Shown: positions 11,169-21,888, counted from the first letter of the stretch. The stretch: DNA of 64,000 bases from Cristatella mucedo (GCA_009760855.2 WPIO01000080.1:739001-803000); one strand, 5' to 3'. Notes: generated from the sequence alone by a model not told the origin. A program made the numbers and translations.

Positions 11169-11178
11169 TATATAGAAA
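11169..11178 (+). promoter_or_regulatory. TATATAGAAA start motif
   Basis: The exact decamer, one A before the ATG at 11180. Confidence 0.65.
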
Positions 11179-11179
11179 A

Positions 11180-11554
11180 ATGGATCAAAAGATTTTAAGA
11201 ATTCTCTGTTGCGGCGATGCTTTAAATGTCGCAAAAGTTTTATACGACTTTGATTATAGCAATGGTTTTATGGATGCAGCATTTAATAGGCTTATTTTGT
11301 CATTAGATGATTCAAAAATTTCTTTTCTTGTAGATGTTTGTGATAAAAGTGATACAATGGAAGAGGATAGTAAAAGAAGGAGACTATACTTTTGTACTGA
11401 TATTACTTATCCTATTAATTAAAAGCTAAAGGCAGAAAGAAAGGTAATAAGAATAAAAGAATGGGATAGAGAAACTGTTAATAGATTTTTAGATGCTTAC
11501 GATGATAGACATAAATGTAAGAGTAATTTAAGAAACTATTTATGTATTATATAG
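11180..11554 (+). pseudogene. Small tandem paralogue 2, internal TAA
   Basis: MDQKILRILCCGDALN opens the second paralogue, with core FLVDVCDKSDTMEED. The frame meets TAA at 11420 but continues without a shift for 44 more codons (VIRIKEWDRETVNRFLDAYD) to a TAG at 11552-11554, for 125 codons in all. Either the TAA is a point mutation or the downstream part is a separate relic. The final TAG lies inside the start motif of the next gene. Confidence 0.6.
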
Positions 11555-11557
11555 AAA
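11548..11557 (+). promoter_or_regulatory. TATATAGAAA start motif
   Basis: The exact decamer abuts the ATG at 11558; the stop of the previous gene is embedded in it. Confidence 0.65.
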
Positions 11558-11774
11558 ATGGATATTGCAAGAATACTCTAACGAACGTGTTAGAATCTAT
11601 GCAGGTACGCTTTGTATGAGAATTTCTAATGTTGGTGATGATGAAGACTTATATCCTTATATTAGTAAGCTACCTGATTCACTTATAAAAAAGTTACTTA
11701 AAATTTGTGTTCTTTATGATGAAATGGATGAGCGTCAAAGTTTGATATCTTCTATTTATAATAGTATTTATTGA
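11558..11774 (+). pseudogene. Small tandem paralogue 3, frameshifted
   Basis: ATG at 11558 opens MDIARIL, then a one-base frameshift near 11580 moves to the frame holding RVRIYAGTLCMRISN and LIKKLLKICVLYDEMDE. The latter is the same C-terminal motif as in the two preceding ORFs. Function unknown. Confidence 0.6.
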
Positions 11775-11891
11775 TGAACTCATTTTTCTTTTATTGTTTA
11801 TGTATGCATTTTATTATGTATGTTTATTGTTTTTTACATTTTTCTTTTATTGTTTATGTATGTTTATTTATGTATGTATATATGTATATAT
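11775..11891. other. AT-rich spacer with TTTATTGTTTATGTATG repeats
   Basis: Short direct repeats of TTTTATTGTTTATGTATG occur at about 11790 and 11845. No gene is seen. Confidence 0.6.
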
Positions 11892-11901
11892 TATATAGGA
11901 A
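11892..11901 (+). promoter_or_regulatory. TATATAGGAA start motif
   Basis: A one-base variant of the motif, abutting the ATG at 11902. Confidence 0.6.
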
Positions 11902-12381
11902 ATGGAAGCAGTTACTGATCCCACTCTTGCAACTACTGCAGTAGCACTTAAATCTTATGTTGATTATCTTGTTAGGTCAAGAATGACAGCATATGATGAA
12001 CAATTACTCGATTCTGATGTTGCGGGTATGACAGAGAGCTCTGTTACAAAATTATACCTTGATGAAGTAGATGCTGAAGCACAAAGGATTATTAATGCTG
12101 GTCAAACTGAAATTCTATCTGGTCTTGAGACAAGGATTATATCTAAAGTTGATGCTCTCCTAGATGATCCTAGTGAAATTAGTGGTTATACGACTTGGAT
12201 TGCGTCAAGACTTCCGACACTGTCTACAGTCATATCTGGAGTATCTGGTATTAAACCTGATATCACTGGAATTGTTAAGGATGAGTGTTATGCAGTTCTA
12301 CCCTGTATTACTGATGGTAAGAGTGCGAAACAAAAAGCCGCTGAGGCAGCGCTAGCACAACCTGATCCAAGTGAAGTTTAA
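11902..12381 (+). CDS. Intact 159-aa Polinton protein with fibre-like N-terminus
   Basis: One of the few intact ORFs in the element. The N-terminus (MEAVTDPTLATTAVALKSYV) resembles the DP-x-x-A-x-x-x-YVD repeat found in the fibre-like genes of this element and in phage tail fibres. The middle is Asp/Glu-rich and probably helical; the end is Ala/Lys-rich. It may be a short structural or attachment protein, but only the motif supports that. Confidence 0.6.
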   Translation: MEAVTDPTLATTAVALKSYVDYLVRSRMTAYDEQLLDSDVAGMTESSVTKLYLDEVDAEAQRIINAGQTEILSGLETRIISKVDALLDDPSEISGYTTWIASRLPTLSTVISGVSGIKPDITGIVKDECYAVLPCITDGKSAKQKAAEAALAQPDPSEV

Positions 12382-12401
12382 TTAATTTAAATAAAAAAAA
12401 T

Positions 12402-12411
12402 TATATAGAAA
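12402..12411 (+). promoter_or_regulatory. TATATAGAAA start motif
   Basis: The exact decamer abuts the ATG at 12412. Confidence 0.65.
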
Positions 12412-12823
12412 ATGAACATTGAGACAAGAAGTAAAGACTGTCATGAAGAAGCACAAGGACAACAGCGGCATTCAAACTTTGAAATCTGTTCTCATCCAAT
12501 GGGTAGAATTGAAGACATCTGATAAACTTTGTTACACGCTAAAAACTAGTAATAAAATAATGTAAAAACTAGTAATAGAATATAAAGCACTTAGAATTAA
12601 TCAATCTGAACCAGAAATAGCAAATATATTTGTTAAAGTTAGAGATGGTTCAATCTTTGAAGAGTTCCTTAAAGAATTAAAAATAGAAAAAATAAGTAGT
12701 ATGAGATTTGAAGCTTACTCTAAGAAAATAGAACTAACTAAACAAATGAATAAAGAGAGAAAAGAAAGAAAGAGTTTTGATATACCTGAAGAATTATTAG
12801 AGAGACTATATTGGAAGATTTAA
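12412..12823 (+). pseudogene. Unknown charged Polinton protein, broken
   Basis: ATG at 12412 is followed by a shift near 12430 into a frame that reads to 12823, with one TAA near 12559. The C-terminal part (IFEEFLKELKIEKISSMRF, then a Lys/Glu-rich helix) looks soluble and helical. No family recognised. It is convergent with fibre gene A; the LINE inserted between the two. Confidence 0.5.
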
Positions 12824-12857
12824 AAAGGAAAATCTCCAATTGCTGGTTTGCTATCGT

Positions 12858-15612
12858 CTAATAATAATAATAATAATAATAATAATATTGCACTTGATAA
12901 AGCGCCCTCAGAGAACTTAATCTCTTTCTAGGCGCTTTACATTTGCTGCAAAGTGATACGCAATAGAATAGTAAATAAAATCATGCTTGAAAAACAAACA
13001 AAATGAATAACATGGTTAGGGGTTACATGCACTGGGTCAGCATGCAAATGTGGTTAGTGGCAGCATGAACAGTGTCAGCACGCATAAGCACATCGAGGAC
13101 GAATCACAAGGACCCACTAAATGCTGTCCTAAATAGGTATGTTTTTAAGTTTCTTTTAAATGTGGTCAGGTCAGGGGATGTTCTGATGCAGGTCGGGAGG
13201 GAGTTCCAGGCTGTGGGAGCATACGAGCTAAATGCACGGTCTCCAAAGGATTTAAGGTTTGTACGAGGTATTTCTAGACTGTTGGATTCCGAAAGGCGAG
13301 TGGTACGATGCTTTGCCTGATGGGGTAGTATATCTGAGAGATAGGCTGGAGCCATAGAATGAAGAGACCTAAAAGTGAGCGACAAAACCTTGAAGTCAAT
13401 CCGTTGCTTGACTGGTAACCAGTGCAGGTCGGCGAGAAGTGGAGTAATGTGGCAACTGCGACGCTCACGACAGACAAGCCTAGCTGCAGAGTTTTGCACC
13501 AGCTGCAATCGCCTGATCGCACATGCTGGTAGGCCGGTAAGCAGTGAGTTGCAGAAGTCGAGACGAGATGTCACGAATGCATGGACCAACTTGGACGTGG
13601 TATCCTTATCTAAACAAGCCCTAATTTTAGCAATGTTATGAAGCTGAAAATAGGCTGATTTGACTGTGGAGCTTATGTGGTCGTCTAACGAGAGGTCGCT
13701 TTGGAATATGACACCTAGATTTCGAGCTGATTCAACTGGAGATATGCTGGCAGAGCCAATTTTGAAAGTCAGCCTTTCCAATTTCTGAATAACACTAGGT
13801 TTGCCCATAACTAGTAAGTTAGTTTTATCATCGTTTAGTTTTAGAAAATCTGCTGCCATCCATGATCGGATGTCATCAATGCATGCAGCAAGTGAGTTGA
13901 GAGAATTTGAGGTGCTCGAAGGCTGGGAGGGATCAAAGCAAAGGTACAACTGAGTGTCATCCGCATAGAAGTGAAAGCCTAGATTGTGCTTGGCAATCAC
14001 ATCAGCGAGAGGGAGAGTATAAACGGTGAAAAGGACCGGACCTAGCACAGAGCCCTGAGGTACTCCATATTTTTAGAGGTACTTCAGATGATCTTTGTCC
14101 ATTCACGTCAACACTGTGGAGTCTCCCACTGAGATAGGACCTGAACCACTGCAGAGCAGTGCCAGTGATGCCCAGGCGAGATGAGAGGCGCTCTAGAAGT
14201 ACTTTGTGATCGATGGTATCAAAAGCTGCCGAAAGATCGAGCAAAACAAGAAGAGACACTCTACCCATGTCTGCATTCCTAAGTAGGTCGTTGTATACCC
14301 GAAGCAATGCTGACTCTGTGGAGTGATTAGCTCTAAAGCCAGACTGGAACTTATTAGCAAGGTGTGAGGTTTCGATATACGAGTTCAGCTGGTCTGCCGC
14401 GACCCGTTCCAGTGTCTTTGATAGGAATGGTAGAAGGGAGACTGGGCGGTAGTTGCTTAAGTTCTCTTGGTCTAGTGTAGCTTTCTTGAGAAGTGGCCTG
14501 ACTACAGCTTTTTTGAAAGGTGCTGGGACATGACCTGAGGCTAATGACATATTAATTATGTTGGTTAAGCATGGCAGCAGCAGATCAATGCAACGTAGGA
14601 GCAGGACAGTGGGAATAGGGTCCAGTGGACTTGTTGTCTTCTTTGATTGAGATACGAGCTTTAGGACTACATCACTAGTGACCTGTTTAAATGCAGACAT
14701 TGAGGCGCAGCCAGGAACCGAGGAACAGCATTCTAGTGGGAAGGTTGTCATCGCAGGGATGGATTCCCTGATTTTGTCTATCTTCTGCACAAAGAATCGA
14801 GAGAAGCGATCGGCTAGATCATCACAAGGATCATCAGGTAAGGAGCTAACCTGGGAACGGTTGAGGAGATGGTTTATTGTCGACATCAGCATTTTTGGAT
14901 TGTGCATCTGTGATTCAACAATGTTTCTATAGAAGCTAGACTTAGCCTTTGCTAGGATCGATTGGTACGACCTACAGTAGTCTTCATATGCCTGTCGATG
15001 GACAGTTAGTCCGGATCTTTTGTATGCCTTTTCAAGCTTTCGTTTAGTAGACTTGGCTAGTTTAATGTCTGTGGTAAACCATAGGCCGTCTGGGCGGGGG
15101 CGCACAGTGCGCTTTGTCAAAGGTGCAAACTCGTCGAGCGTGTCAGCTAGTGTCGTGTTGTAGCAATCTACCAGTGATGACAGATCGGAGGGAGGACTGA
15201 GCAGCAAAGGTGAAGCAGATATGCTCGCACGGACAGCATCGATGTCAAGGGTCTTGAGGTTTCGCGATTCACAGGTTATTTTAGAGGAGAATGTGGGCAC
15301 ACACTGTAGATTGAATGAGATCTGCATGTGGTCAGATAAGCAGGATTTGGTGATAACTGGTGATGACAAAGTGCAGTTATATGAGAAAATTTGGTCGAGT
15401 GTGTGACCCTTGATGTGGGTAGGGCCATGCACATGAGTCACAAGAGATAATGAGTCTGTCAATGTACGAAATTCGGTGCTGAAAGCGTCAGATAAGTTAT
15501 CAAAGTGAACGTTGAAATCACCCATAACGAGGAAGGATCGATTTCTTGCACACAGAATCGAAATGAGATCGGAGAAATCTGAGATAAAGGAGGAAGGAAA
15601 GCCACCATCATA
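12858..15612 (-). mobile_element. CR1/L2-like LINE nested in the Polinton, 5'-truncated
   Basis: In minus orientation, the 3' end at about 12858 has a TAA/ATT microsatellite tail, preceded by the conserved hairpin (AAAGCGCC pairing with GGCGCTTT), a 3' UTR, and one long ORF region up to about 15612 inside the endonuclease domain. Beyond that point the AT-rich Polinton sequence resumes. It lies between two convergent Polinton genes and interrupts neither. I could not identify a clear target-site duplication. Confidence 0.9.
13104..15612 (-). pseudogene. LINE endonuclease/reverse transcriptase, one frameshift
   Basis: The protein copies LINE RNA at a nicked target. The endonuclease C-terminal half is visible (VMGDFNVHFDN, then SCLSDHMQISF), followed by the reverse transcriptase with LLVLLDLSAAFDTIDH, the GPVLFTVYT block and the catalytic FYADDTQLY box. 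The conserved C-terminus has [15 protein letters not shown] single frameshift near 14050, just before the catalytic box, separates two otherwise long open frames (14002-15681 and 13104-14048). The N-terminal part of the endonuclease is missing. Confidence 0.9.
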
Positions 15613-15677
15613 TATATTCGTGAAGTACCTGCAAAATCTATTGATTTTATTACAGAGAAGAAAATACTTGTTAAAAA

Positions 15678-17758
15678 TCATATATCAAGATAATCATAAC
15701 GAGGTAATACTAATGATGTTCCTCTCGATAGAACTTCTTGCGAGAATGCATAGGTAACTATTCCATCTGCAAAACACACAACTGGAAATGTAAACTCTAA
15801 TTGAATACTTTTTCTTCCACCAGAAAGTTTTATATAATTACTATAAGAATTATCATTAGAACATAAATCATTATCTTCAATTCTAAAAAAATAAAATTTA
15901 GAAGATAATGAAAAAGTAGTTTTTATATTAACGAATCTCTGCTTAATTGATGAAATTAACATTTCACCGTCCATCTTATTTTTTGATGTTTTATAAATTA
16001 AAACTTTTGTGTAATAATAATCATATACAGCAAATTGATTCGGAAGTTCTGCAAATCAATGACTATCTTCAATATATGATATTTCTCCATCTTATTTTTT
16101 AACTATTGAATATTCAAAGCCATCATTAATTTGATAAGTTTTATTTCTATCAGCTGCATTATTTTTTATATCCATAAGACTTATTCTCATACTAGAGTAG
16201 ACAAGTTTTTTATTTTGTCATCTAAATGAGATATTTTAGCAAGTGCTTGTGTACGATTTGATGAATAATAAGATTGTGGTATTGTTCAAATATTACTCAC
16301 ACTCTTTACAGGTAAATCTCCATTATATTTAATTAAACGTGTATTAGCAATAATGTTGGAAATATATGGATAATTTCAAAATTTTGAATAAAAATGATGA
16401 AGAAATTTAAAAAGAATTAAATCAGTTGGTCCATAACCATCAAATTTTGGTTCATTTCTTCTCATTAATAATTTTTCAACAAATAAGTTTCCACTCATTA
16501 TTACAGGTCTCATATATTTATCTAATTTTGTATCAAGATATTTTTTTGGTTGCAACATCTCTTCCATTTACCGGATCTGATGCTCTTACAGATTTTTTTG
16601 AGTTTGCAGATAAATTACCTGTTATTCGTTGATCTGAAACCGAATCTTTTCTTAGATAATTATTATCAGCAAACGCTTTATTAACGGTTTCTAATGTATC
16701 AATGGCTTCTCCAAGATTTATTATTTGTTTGATGCAAAGTGTAATGTTCCACCCATTTGTAAATCTTTTTTAGAAAGCATACTCATCTTAATGTTATATA
16801 AACAGTAATTAATAAAACAGTGTAACGCATGTCTTCTAACAGATATAGTACTACCAGAAGTCACAAGCTTTTTATCTTTATCAAGTATATAACTGCCGAA
16901 TATTGTTTGCCTATATGGTTCTAATATAATACCAAGTGATGTTACTGGCGAAATCTGAGGTGCTGATAACATCTTTTTATCGATAGCCCTTTCATCTGGC
17001 AAATATTTACCACTTGGAGTATCAAATTAATATCCACCCTGTTCATAAGTTGCACATATAACAAATAATCCTCTATCAATTGTAATATCGCTATTGTTTA
17101 TGGCAAATGTCAGATCTCCTGATGATGTAATAGCTTTATTCATTTTAGGAAAGGTAGCTGATCCTCCAACACTTCTTGGACCAAGCTATTTTGCATAAAA
17201 TTTAACTTCTGCTACATTTCCATCTGTAATTTTCTTTAGATAACCAAGATTAACACCATCAGTTGGATTAACAGGATCATTTACACTTTTAATAAAATTG
17301 TTTTGCATGTCTAGATTTCCATTTACTGTTTCTTCATTTACACTAAGAAAGTTTGAATCAATTTAACTTTTATTAGGAACACTATACTCATTGTCAGGAG
17401 GACCACTAGCTCTAATATCAGCATCTACAATTAAATTTCCATTAATTCTTCCACCAGTAAGTGTTAGTTAAGTATCAGCATAATCTTTAGTTGCAGCATC
17501 ACTAGGATTTATAGGATTAGCAAGATCCACTATTCTAAAATTATTCATATCAATATCTCCATCATTTGTAGTAGATCTAGAAATCTTAGCGACAAAGTTC
17601 GTATCTATATACTTTCTGTTTACTGCCTCACCAGCATCAACAGGATCACCAAATTTTTTTATAAAATTATTATCCATATTTAGATTTCCACTAAGTATAT
17701 CACCTGTCTTCTTAATCCAATTCTTTGATGTTTTTCCTCTACTTCTTTTTCCTAACAT
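15678..17758 (-). pseudogene. Phage-tail-fibre-like gene A
   Basis: ATG at 17758 follows the motif TGTATAGAA. The protein is built of repeats of the form G-x-L-x-M-x-x-N-x-I-x-x-(ND)P-x-x-x-x-(DE)A-x-x-x-x-Y-x-D, for example GNLNMDNNFIKKFGDPVDAG and ANPINPSDAATKDYAD, characteristic of phage tail-fibre shafts. A non-repeated C-terminal region ends at 15678. The frame is mostly kept, but stops occur at 17468, about 17360, 17191 and 17027, with shifts near 16735, 16555 and 16190. Some TGA codons sit where Trp would fit. The likely role is host attachment of the virion, by analogy only. Confidence 0.75.
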
Positions 17759-17760
17759 TT

Positions 17761-18640
17761 CTATACAATACTAACAATAAAATCTATAAAAGTAATTCCA
17801 CTAGCAACTGTAAACTTATCAATAGCATATCTACACGTTTCATCAATATTAATTATTAAAACTACTGTACCACTTACACCATAAGTATTATCACTAGTTA
17901 GTTCTAGATAATAATTAGTTTTATAATTTGCATACATAATATTAGATACCATTCCAAAATTAGGTAATACTCCTGGGAAGGATGTTTTAAGATTAGTTGC
18001 ATAGGCGACAACTTTCCTGTCGCAGCAACAACAGGCATATCACCAGGTGTGAGTTGCTTAGGTTGAAATGCATTTCCTGTACTTCAATTGGCAGTAATAT
18101 TTAAACCTAACATATCAAGATAGAATATACTTGGATAAGTACCATTCAGACCTAAGTATTTAAATGTTACTTGTTTATTAGTATCAACGTATTACTTTGT
18201 TGCTACATCAGAAAACTTTTACATTAATACTATTCTTATTTCCCATATCAATACTTGCCATTGCTTTACCTTGAAATACTGCTGTCATACTTTTTAATAA
18301 TCCATAGTTTATTATCTTAAAAGGTCTAAAATCTGAGTAAACAGTTCCATCAGCAGAATTACCAGATATACCAACAACATTTTTACAATTCAATTGTGAT
18401 TTCATTACTGCATATTTTTTTGGTAGTAAATCAGTTAGATTTGACACTTTTGCTATTTCTCCTAAAGGATTACTAATAATATTGTTACCAGCACTTGAAC
18501 TAAGAGCATAATCCAATCTTATAGCATCACCACTGTTAGCAGGAAATCCTATGTTTGTTATTCTATTATTGTTTGCATCAAGATTAGTATACATATTACC
18601 ATTACCTTTATAACTTTTTCCATTACTTATAATATGTGAT
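17761..18640 (-). pseudogene. Phage-tail-fibre-like gene B
   Basis: The upstream neighbour of gene A, also minus strand. It carries NLDANNNRITNIGFPANSGD and a DVATK-stop-YVDT repeat near 18190, where the stop replaces a residue of the repeat. The C-terminal head (SNIMYANYKTNYYLEL, then IDETCRYAIDKFT) ends at 17761. It resembles fibre C at 29348 in both shaft and head. There is a frameshift near 18205 and another close to the start at about 18640, where the ATG is out of frame. Confidence 0.7.
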
Positions 18641-18755
18641 GAAAAAAGTAAAGAGAGGAAGAGGATGTAATTATGTTTAATTATTTAATTTAATTTAATT
18701 TAATTTAATTTTCCATTACTTATAATATGTGATGAAAAAAGTAAAGAGAGGAAGA
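18616..18755. repeat. 47-bp direct duplication at a divergent start region
   Basis: An identical 47-bp segment (TTTTCCATTACTTATAATAT to GAGAGGAAGA) lies at 18616-18662 and 18709-18755, separated by a (TTTAA)n stretch. It spans the starts of the minus-strand fibre B gene and the plus-strand pX-like gene, so each now has a spare copy of its start region. Confidence 0.9.
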
Positions 18756-19406
18756 TTGAAGTTGAAGAAGATTTTAAAAAGGAACTAAAATAACTGAAGA
18801 AGCAATAGAAGGTGTTAAAACTGGTGTAAATGTAGGTGAAAAAGTAGTTACAAAACTTGCTCCTAAACTTGCAGCAAGATTATCATTAGCTGCTTCTGAA
18901 AAGATTGCAACAGCAGTACCCAAAGTCTTACAATCTCTTAAAGTAATTGGTGCAGTTGCAAATGTATTAGGTGGATTTCTTAGTGGGTTTACAGGAATAG
19001 TTGATCTATATTTATTTATAAAAGGAATAGTAGACGATATTTCTTCTGGTAAATACGGACAAGTATTCTGGAAAACAATGTCAGAAAAAAAGAAGGACTA
19101 CAAAAGATGATTGAATCTTTAGAAGTAGGACTTGCTATTAATAATATATTACTTACAGCAGAAAAAGATAATTACCCGTGGCAATGGAATCCAAAACAAT
19201 ATTTAAGTGAAGTGTTTGGAATGAAGGTTAATTGGGATGCTACTCAATTAGATCCTAAATCGTGGTCAAAGAATTTCTTAGAAGTACGAAATGGAGGCTT
19301 TCTTCCAGCTGTTCCTGCTATTATTACAGCAATTGCAGCGGCAATAGGAACAGCAGGAACTGCTATTTCAATTACTGTAGCTGTTGCAAGTTTAATAACA
19401 AGTTAA
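18732..19406 (+). pseudogene. pX-like virion core protein
   Basis: ATG at 18732 opens a very basic N-terminus (MKKVKRGRLKLKK). The centre is hydrophobic and Gly/Ala-rich, and there are frameshifts near 18780 and 19105. The C-terminus holds two Gly followed by a hydrophobic Leu-Pro, Ile/Ala stretch (NGGFLPAVPAIITAIAAAIG). That arrangement is typical of the adenovirus/adintovirus core protein pX, which binds DNA or membranes. The identification rests on this motif and the neighbourhood. Confidence 0.6.
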
Positions 19407-19417
19407 TAGATACCACA

Positions 19418-19846
19418 ATGTTTACAGCAAAAGTACCACCAATGCGAACACATGCTCAGAGGATGGAAGCACTAACGATACAAAGCGAAAGGCTAACGAA
19501 TGCAATCGAGGATCTGAATGATATGGCAAAAGCACTTAATCGTGGAATGGATATTGATTTATCAGGAAAGGTACAACGATCGGAAGTAAAAAAATCGATC
19601 GAATCAAATCGTACGGATCAGGCGAGAGCGCTAGATGAAAGTGATGCTGTACGTTTCTCACCAGAAGTAAAAAGAGAAATTAAAAAAATTGAAGCCAGTA
19701 AAGTTGGTGGTATAAAGACGTGTAACTATGAAATAGAAGGTGATATGTTGCTTTCTGTTCTTTATGCACAGGCGAAATCACAAGAAGAGATTGACAGAGA
19801 AATGAGAAAATTATCAACAGAATTAAAACAAAGATGTAAAAATTAG
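19418..19846 (+). CDS. Intact 142-aa helical protein
   Basis: An intact ORF 12 bases after the pX-like gene. It is rich in Glu, Lys, Arg and Met with heptad-like spacing (ERLTNAIEDLNDMAKAL; REMRKLSTELKQR), which suggests a coiled coil. The codons are less AT-biased than in neighbours (GATCGG, GCGAGAGCG). Its stop overlaps the stop of the convergent HNH-AP2 gene. No family recognised. Confidence 0.65.
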   Translation: MFTAKVPPMRTHAQRMEALTIQSERLTNAIEDLNDMAKALNRGMDIDLSGKVQRSEVKKSIESNRTDQARALDESDAVRFSPEVKREIKKIEASKVGGIKTCNYEIEGDMLLSVLYAQAKSQEEIDREMRKLSTELKQRCKN

Positions 19847-20362
19847 TAGTCAGTGTAGCGAACTATTTTATTATCTTCATCTAAACAATAAGTAAAATTT
19901 AGACGTGCGAAACGTAAATGAAGACGTATTGCTTCTAAATCATGAGCCGTTGCTGCGTCTTCTTCATTGTCAAAATATCCCAAATGAAACAAATGTTTAT
20001 CTATTCTAATATATGATTTATATTTATTTAACTTTCTATCAAAGCATGCACCGATAGAATCTGATGATAAATATTTTCGTTTTGGTTTATTTCCATTATT
20101 TTCTGAATGATTTGCTTCACGTAAATTATTAAAACTATTATTTAGTTTATTATTATCAATATTTCTATTTCTTGCAAGGGCATTCTACCTGTTACTATTA
20201 AAAATACCAATCTAAGAGCCTTATATTTTTTCCATCAATTGTTATTATTCTATAACCATCTTTATCAATTGTGCCGGCTTCACTTCCTGATCTTGCAGTT
20301 CCTGTTCTATCGACTCTCGAGACAAATTTTCTGGTGTAGGCATTATAAGCAAGCAAGTCATT

Positions 20363-20440
<78 letters not shown>

Positions 20441-20487
20441 AGAGCAACCTCGTCAAATCTAGTTGTACAAACCTCATCCAATGACAT
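19843..20487 (-). pseudogene. HNH-AP2 homing-endonuclease-like gene
   Basis: ATG at 20487 follows TGTATAGAAA. After a short N-terminus a 70-bp CT array interrupts the gene. Then comes a segment typical of HNH_3 endonucleases (NAYTRKFVSRVD...GSEAGTIDKDGYR), a damaged HNH core with GRMP and NNSFNNLREANHSENN, and a well-preserved AP2 DNA-binding domain (IRIDKHLFHLGYFDNEEDAA, then AHDLEAIRLHLRFARLNF) ending at 19843. The central His-Asn part is lost to stops and frameshifts around 20190. Such enzymes cut DNA and spread selfishly in phages; here it sits in a Polinton with the element's own start motif. Confidence 0.78.
20366..20438. repeat. (CT)n microsatellite inside the HNH-AP2 gene
   Basis: About 36 CT dinucleotides. 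On the minus strand they encode a run of Arg-Glu within the N-terminal part of the gene. Confidence 0.95.
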
Positions 20488-20529
20488 TTTCTATACAATG
20501 TATTATATCTGTTTAAAATATTTTAAATT

Positions 20530-20539
20530 TATATAGAAA
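20530..20539 (+). promoter_or_regulatory. TATATAGAAA start motif
   Basis: The exact decamer, one base before the ATG at 20541. Confidence 0.65.
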
Positions 20540-20540
20540 T

Positions 20541-21307
20541 ATGTATCACGAAGTCAAACTTGCTCTATCCAATAATCAACTAAAACAAATACATAAATCA
20601 ATGGAACCAATTTTTATAAGATTAAAACTTCAAGACCTTTCTGGATCTGTTCCACTCCTTCTTACTAATACTCAACTAGCAAGAATAGAAAAGAGTAGAT
20701 CTAAAAATACTGGATTACAATTGAAATTAAGTCTTAAGCAATTAAAAGAAAATAGAAGAAAAGGTTCAGGTATCGTAGGTATTATGAATAAATTATCTGG
20801 CAATCGTGAATTTCATCTTCCTCTTCCAAAAATTGCTCAATCAGAATTTGTTCCTGGAGGAAGTTTTAACACTACAGGAAAGTACAGTTTTGCGGGCCCA
20901 GGAACACAATTCAGGAAACGTTTAGATAAAGGGTATGAGGGGATCAATGCTCTTGATAGATCGGCTTTGGTGCATGATAGTCTTTATACAGAGACCGCAT
21001 CTGATCCAGAACCAAGACGAACAAAAATAAGAAATCTATTAGATTTAGTTCTTGCTGAGAGTGCTGCTAGAATAGCTTTAGATCCAAAGTAACCGGCTTA
21101 TGTTAGAGAAGATGCAAAAAATGTTGCGGCGATCATGAGTGCAAAGGCGAAGTTAGGTCTTGGCATTGGTGCTTCTATCTTGGACATCAAGTTCGCAACG
21201 GAATTCTTAAAGACAAAGTAAGTAATCCATCAAGTATAAGTAAGATAACTAATTATGCAAAGAATCTTGTTGATAAAATGTTATCTATAAGTAAAGAAAA
21301 GATATAA
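20541..21307 (+). pseudogene. Capsid-associated protein with phospholipase A2 domain
   Basis: The N-terminus has repeated amphipathic pieces (LALSNNQLKQI, LLLTNTQLARIEK, LKLSLKQLKENR), as in minor virion proteins of this virus group. The parvovirus-type PLA2 signature follows: calcium loop FAGPGT (residues 117-122) and catalytic His-Asp with Tyr (VHDSLY, residues 144-149). Such domains help virions breach endosomal membranes. The frame meets TAA at 21090 and continues to 21222; a shift near 21195 leads to an alternative end at 21307. The PLA2 residues themselves are upstream of the lesions. Confidence 0.82.
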
Positions 21308-21355
21308 ACCTAATCTAATTTTTATTTTGTTTTTATGTTTTTATGATTTGTGTTT

Positions 21356-21859
21356 TTAGTATCTAATAATCAGCAGGTTTAAACTTATCCTGTGATTGTT
21401 TTTATCTACAGAATAAACTTTAACTTGATATATCTTCAATCTAATATTAAGTCTTTCTTCTGAATTATAAGTGTCTTTAGTTACATATGATCCATCAAGA
21501 ATACCAGTAACAGCAAAGTCATTACCAAAATTTTGAATTATTTCAGCAACATTAGTAAATTGTATTTGTTTGTTCTTTTGATCAAAGAATATACTTGGTT
21601 TATTACCAAATGCAATTCTAATACCAATAGTTGAACGAGCACTTATATCATAACCACTGTACTCAAGTTTCATACTTGCTCTATTAGCAATATCTTCAAG
21701 CACAGGTCTCATATCTTCTGTAATATACATCCATGCATTGAAGTAAGGTTTAGAATCTTTACTAATTTTCTCTTCAATGTGAATACGTGCTGATTTTCCT
21801 TAAGGAAATACGACTGCAGCTTTTTCAAGTACAACGAATTTTTTATTCTCCGTTTCCAT
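21356..21859 (-). pseudogene. Unknown 167-aa Polinton protein with one in-frame stop
   Basis: ATG at 21859 follows TGTATAGAA. The 168-codon frame is kept throughout but has one TAA near 21803, so the long open part starts at the Met at 21730. The content is beta-like (IGIRIAFGNKPSIFFDQKN) with no known motif. It lies between the PLA2 gene (convergent) and the protease gene (same strand), as small virion genes do in related elements. Confidence 0.6.
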
Positions 21860-21888
21860 TTCTATACAAGAAAAAGGAAATGTTTAAA

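Noticed and set aside
14678-15406. Plus-strand ORFs within the nested LINE
   Set aside because: Antisense shadows of the reverse-transcriptase/endonuclease frame.
15678-18640. A prophage or bacterial contamination because of the tail-fibre motifs
   Set aside because: The genes lie between Polinton genes, use the same start motif and AT bias, and share the same decay.
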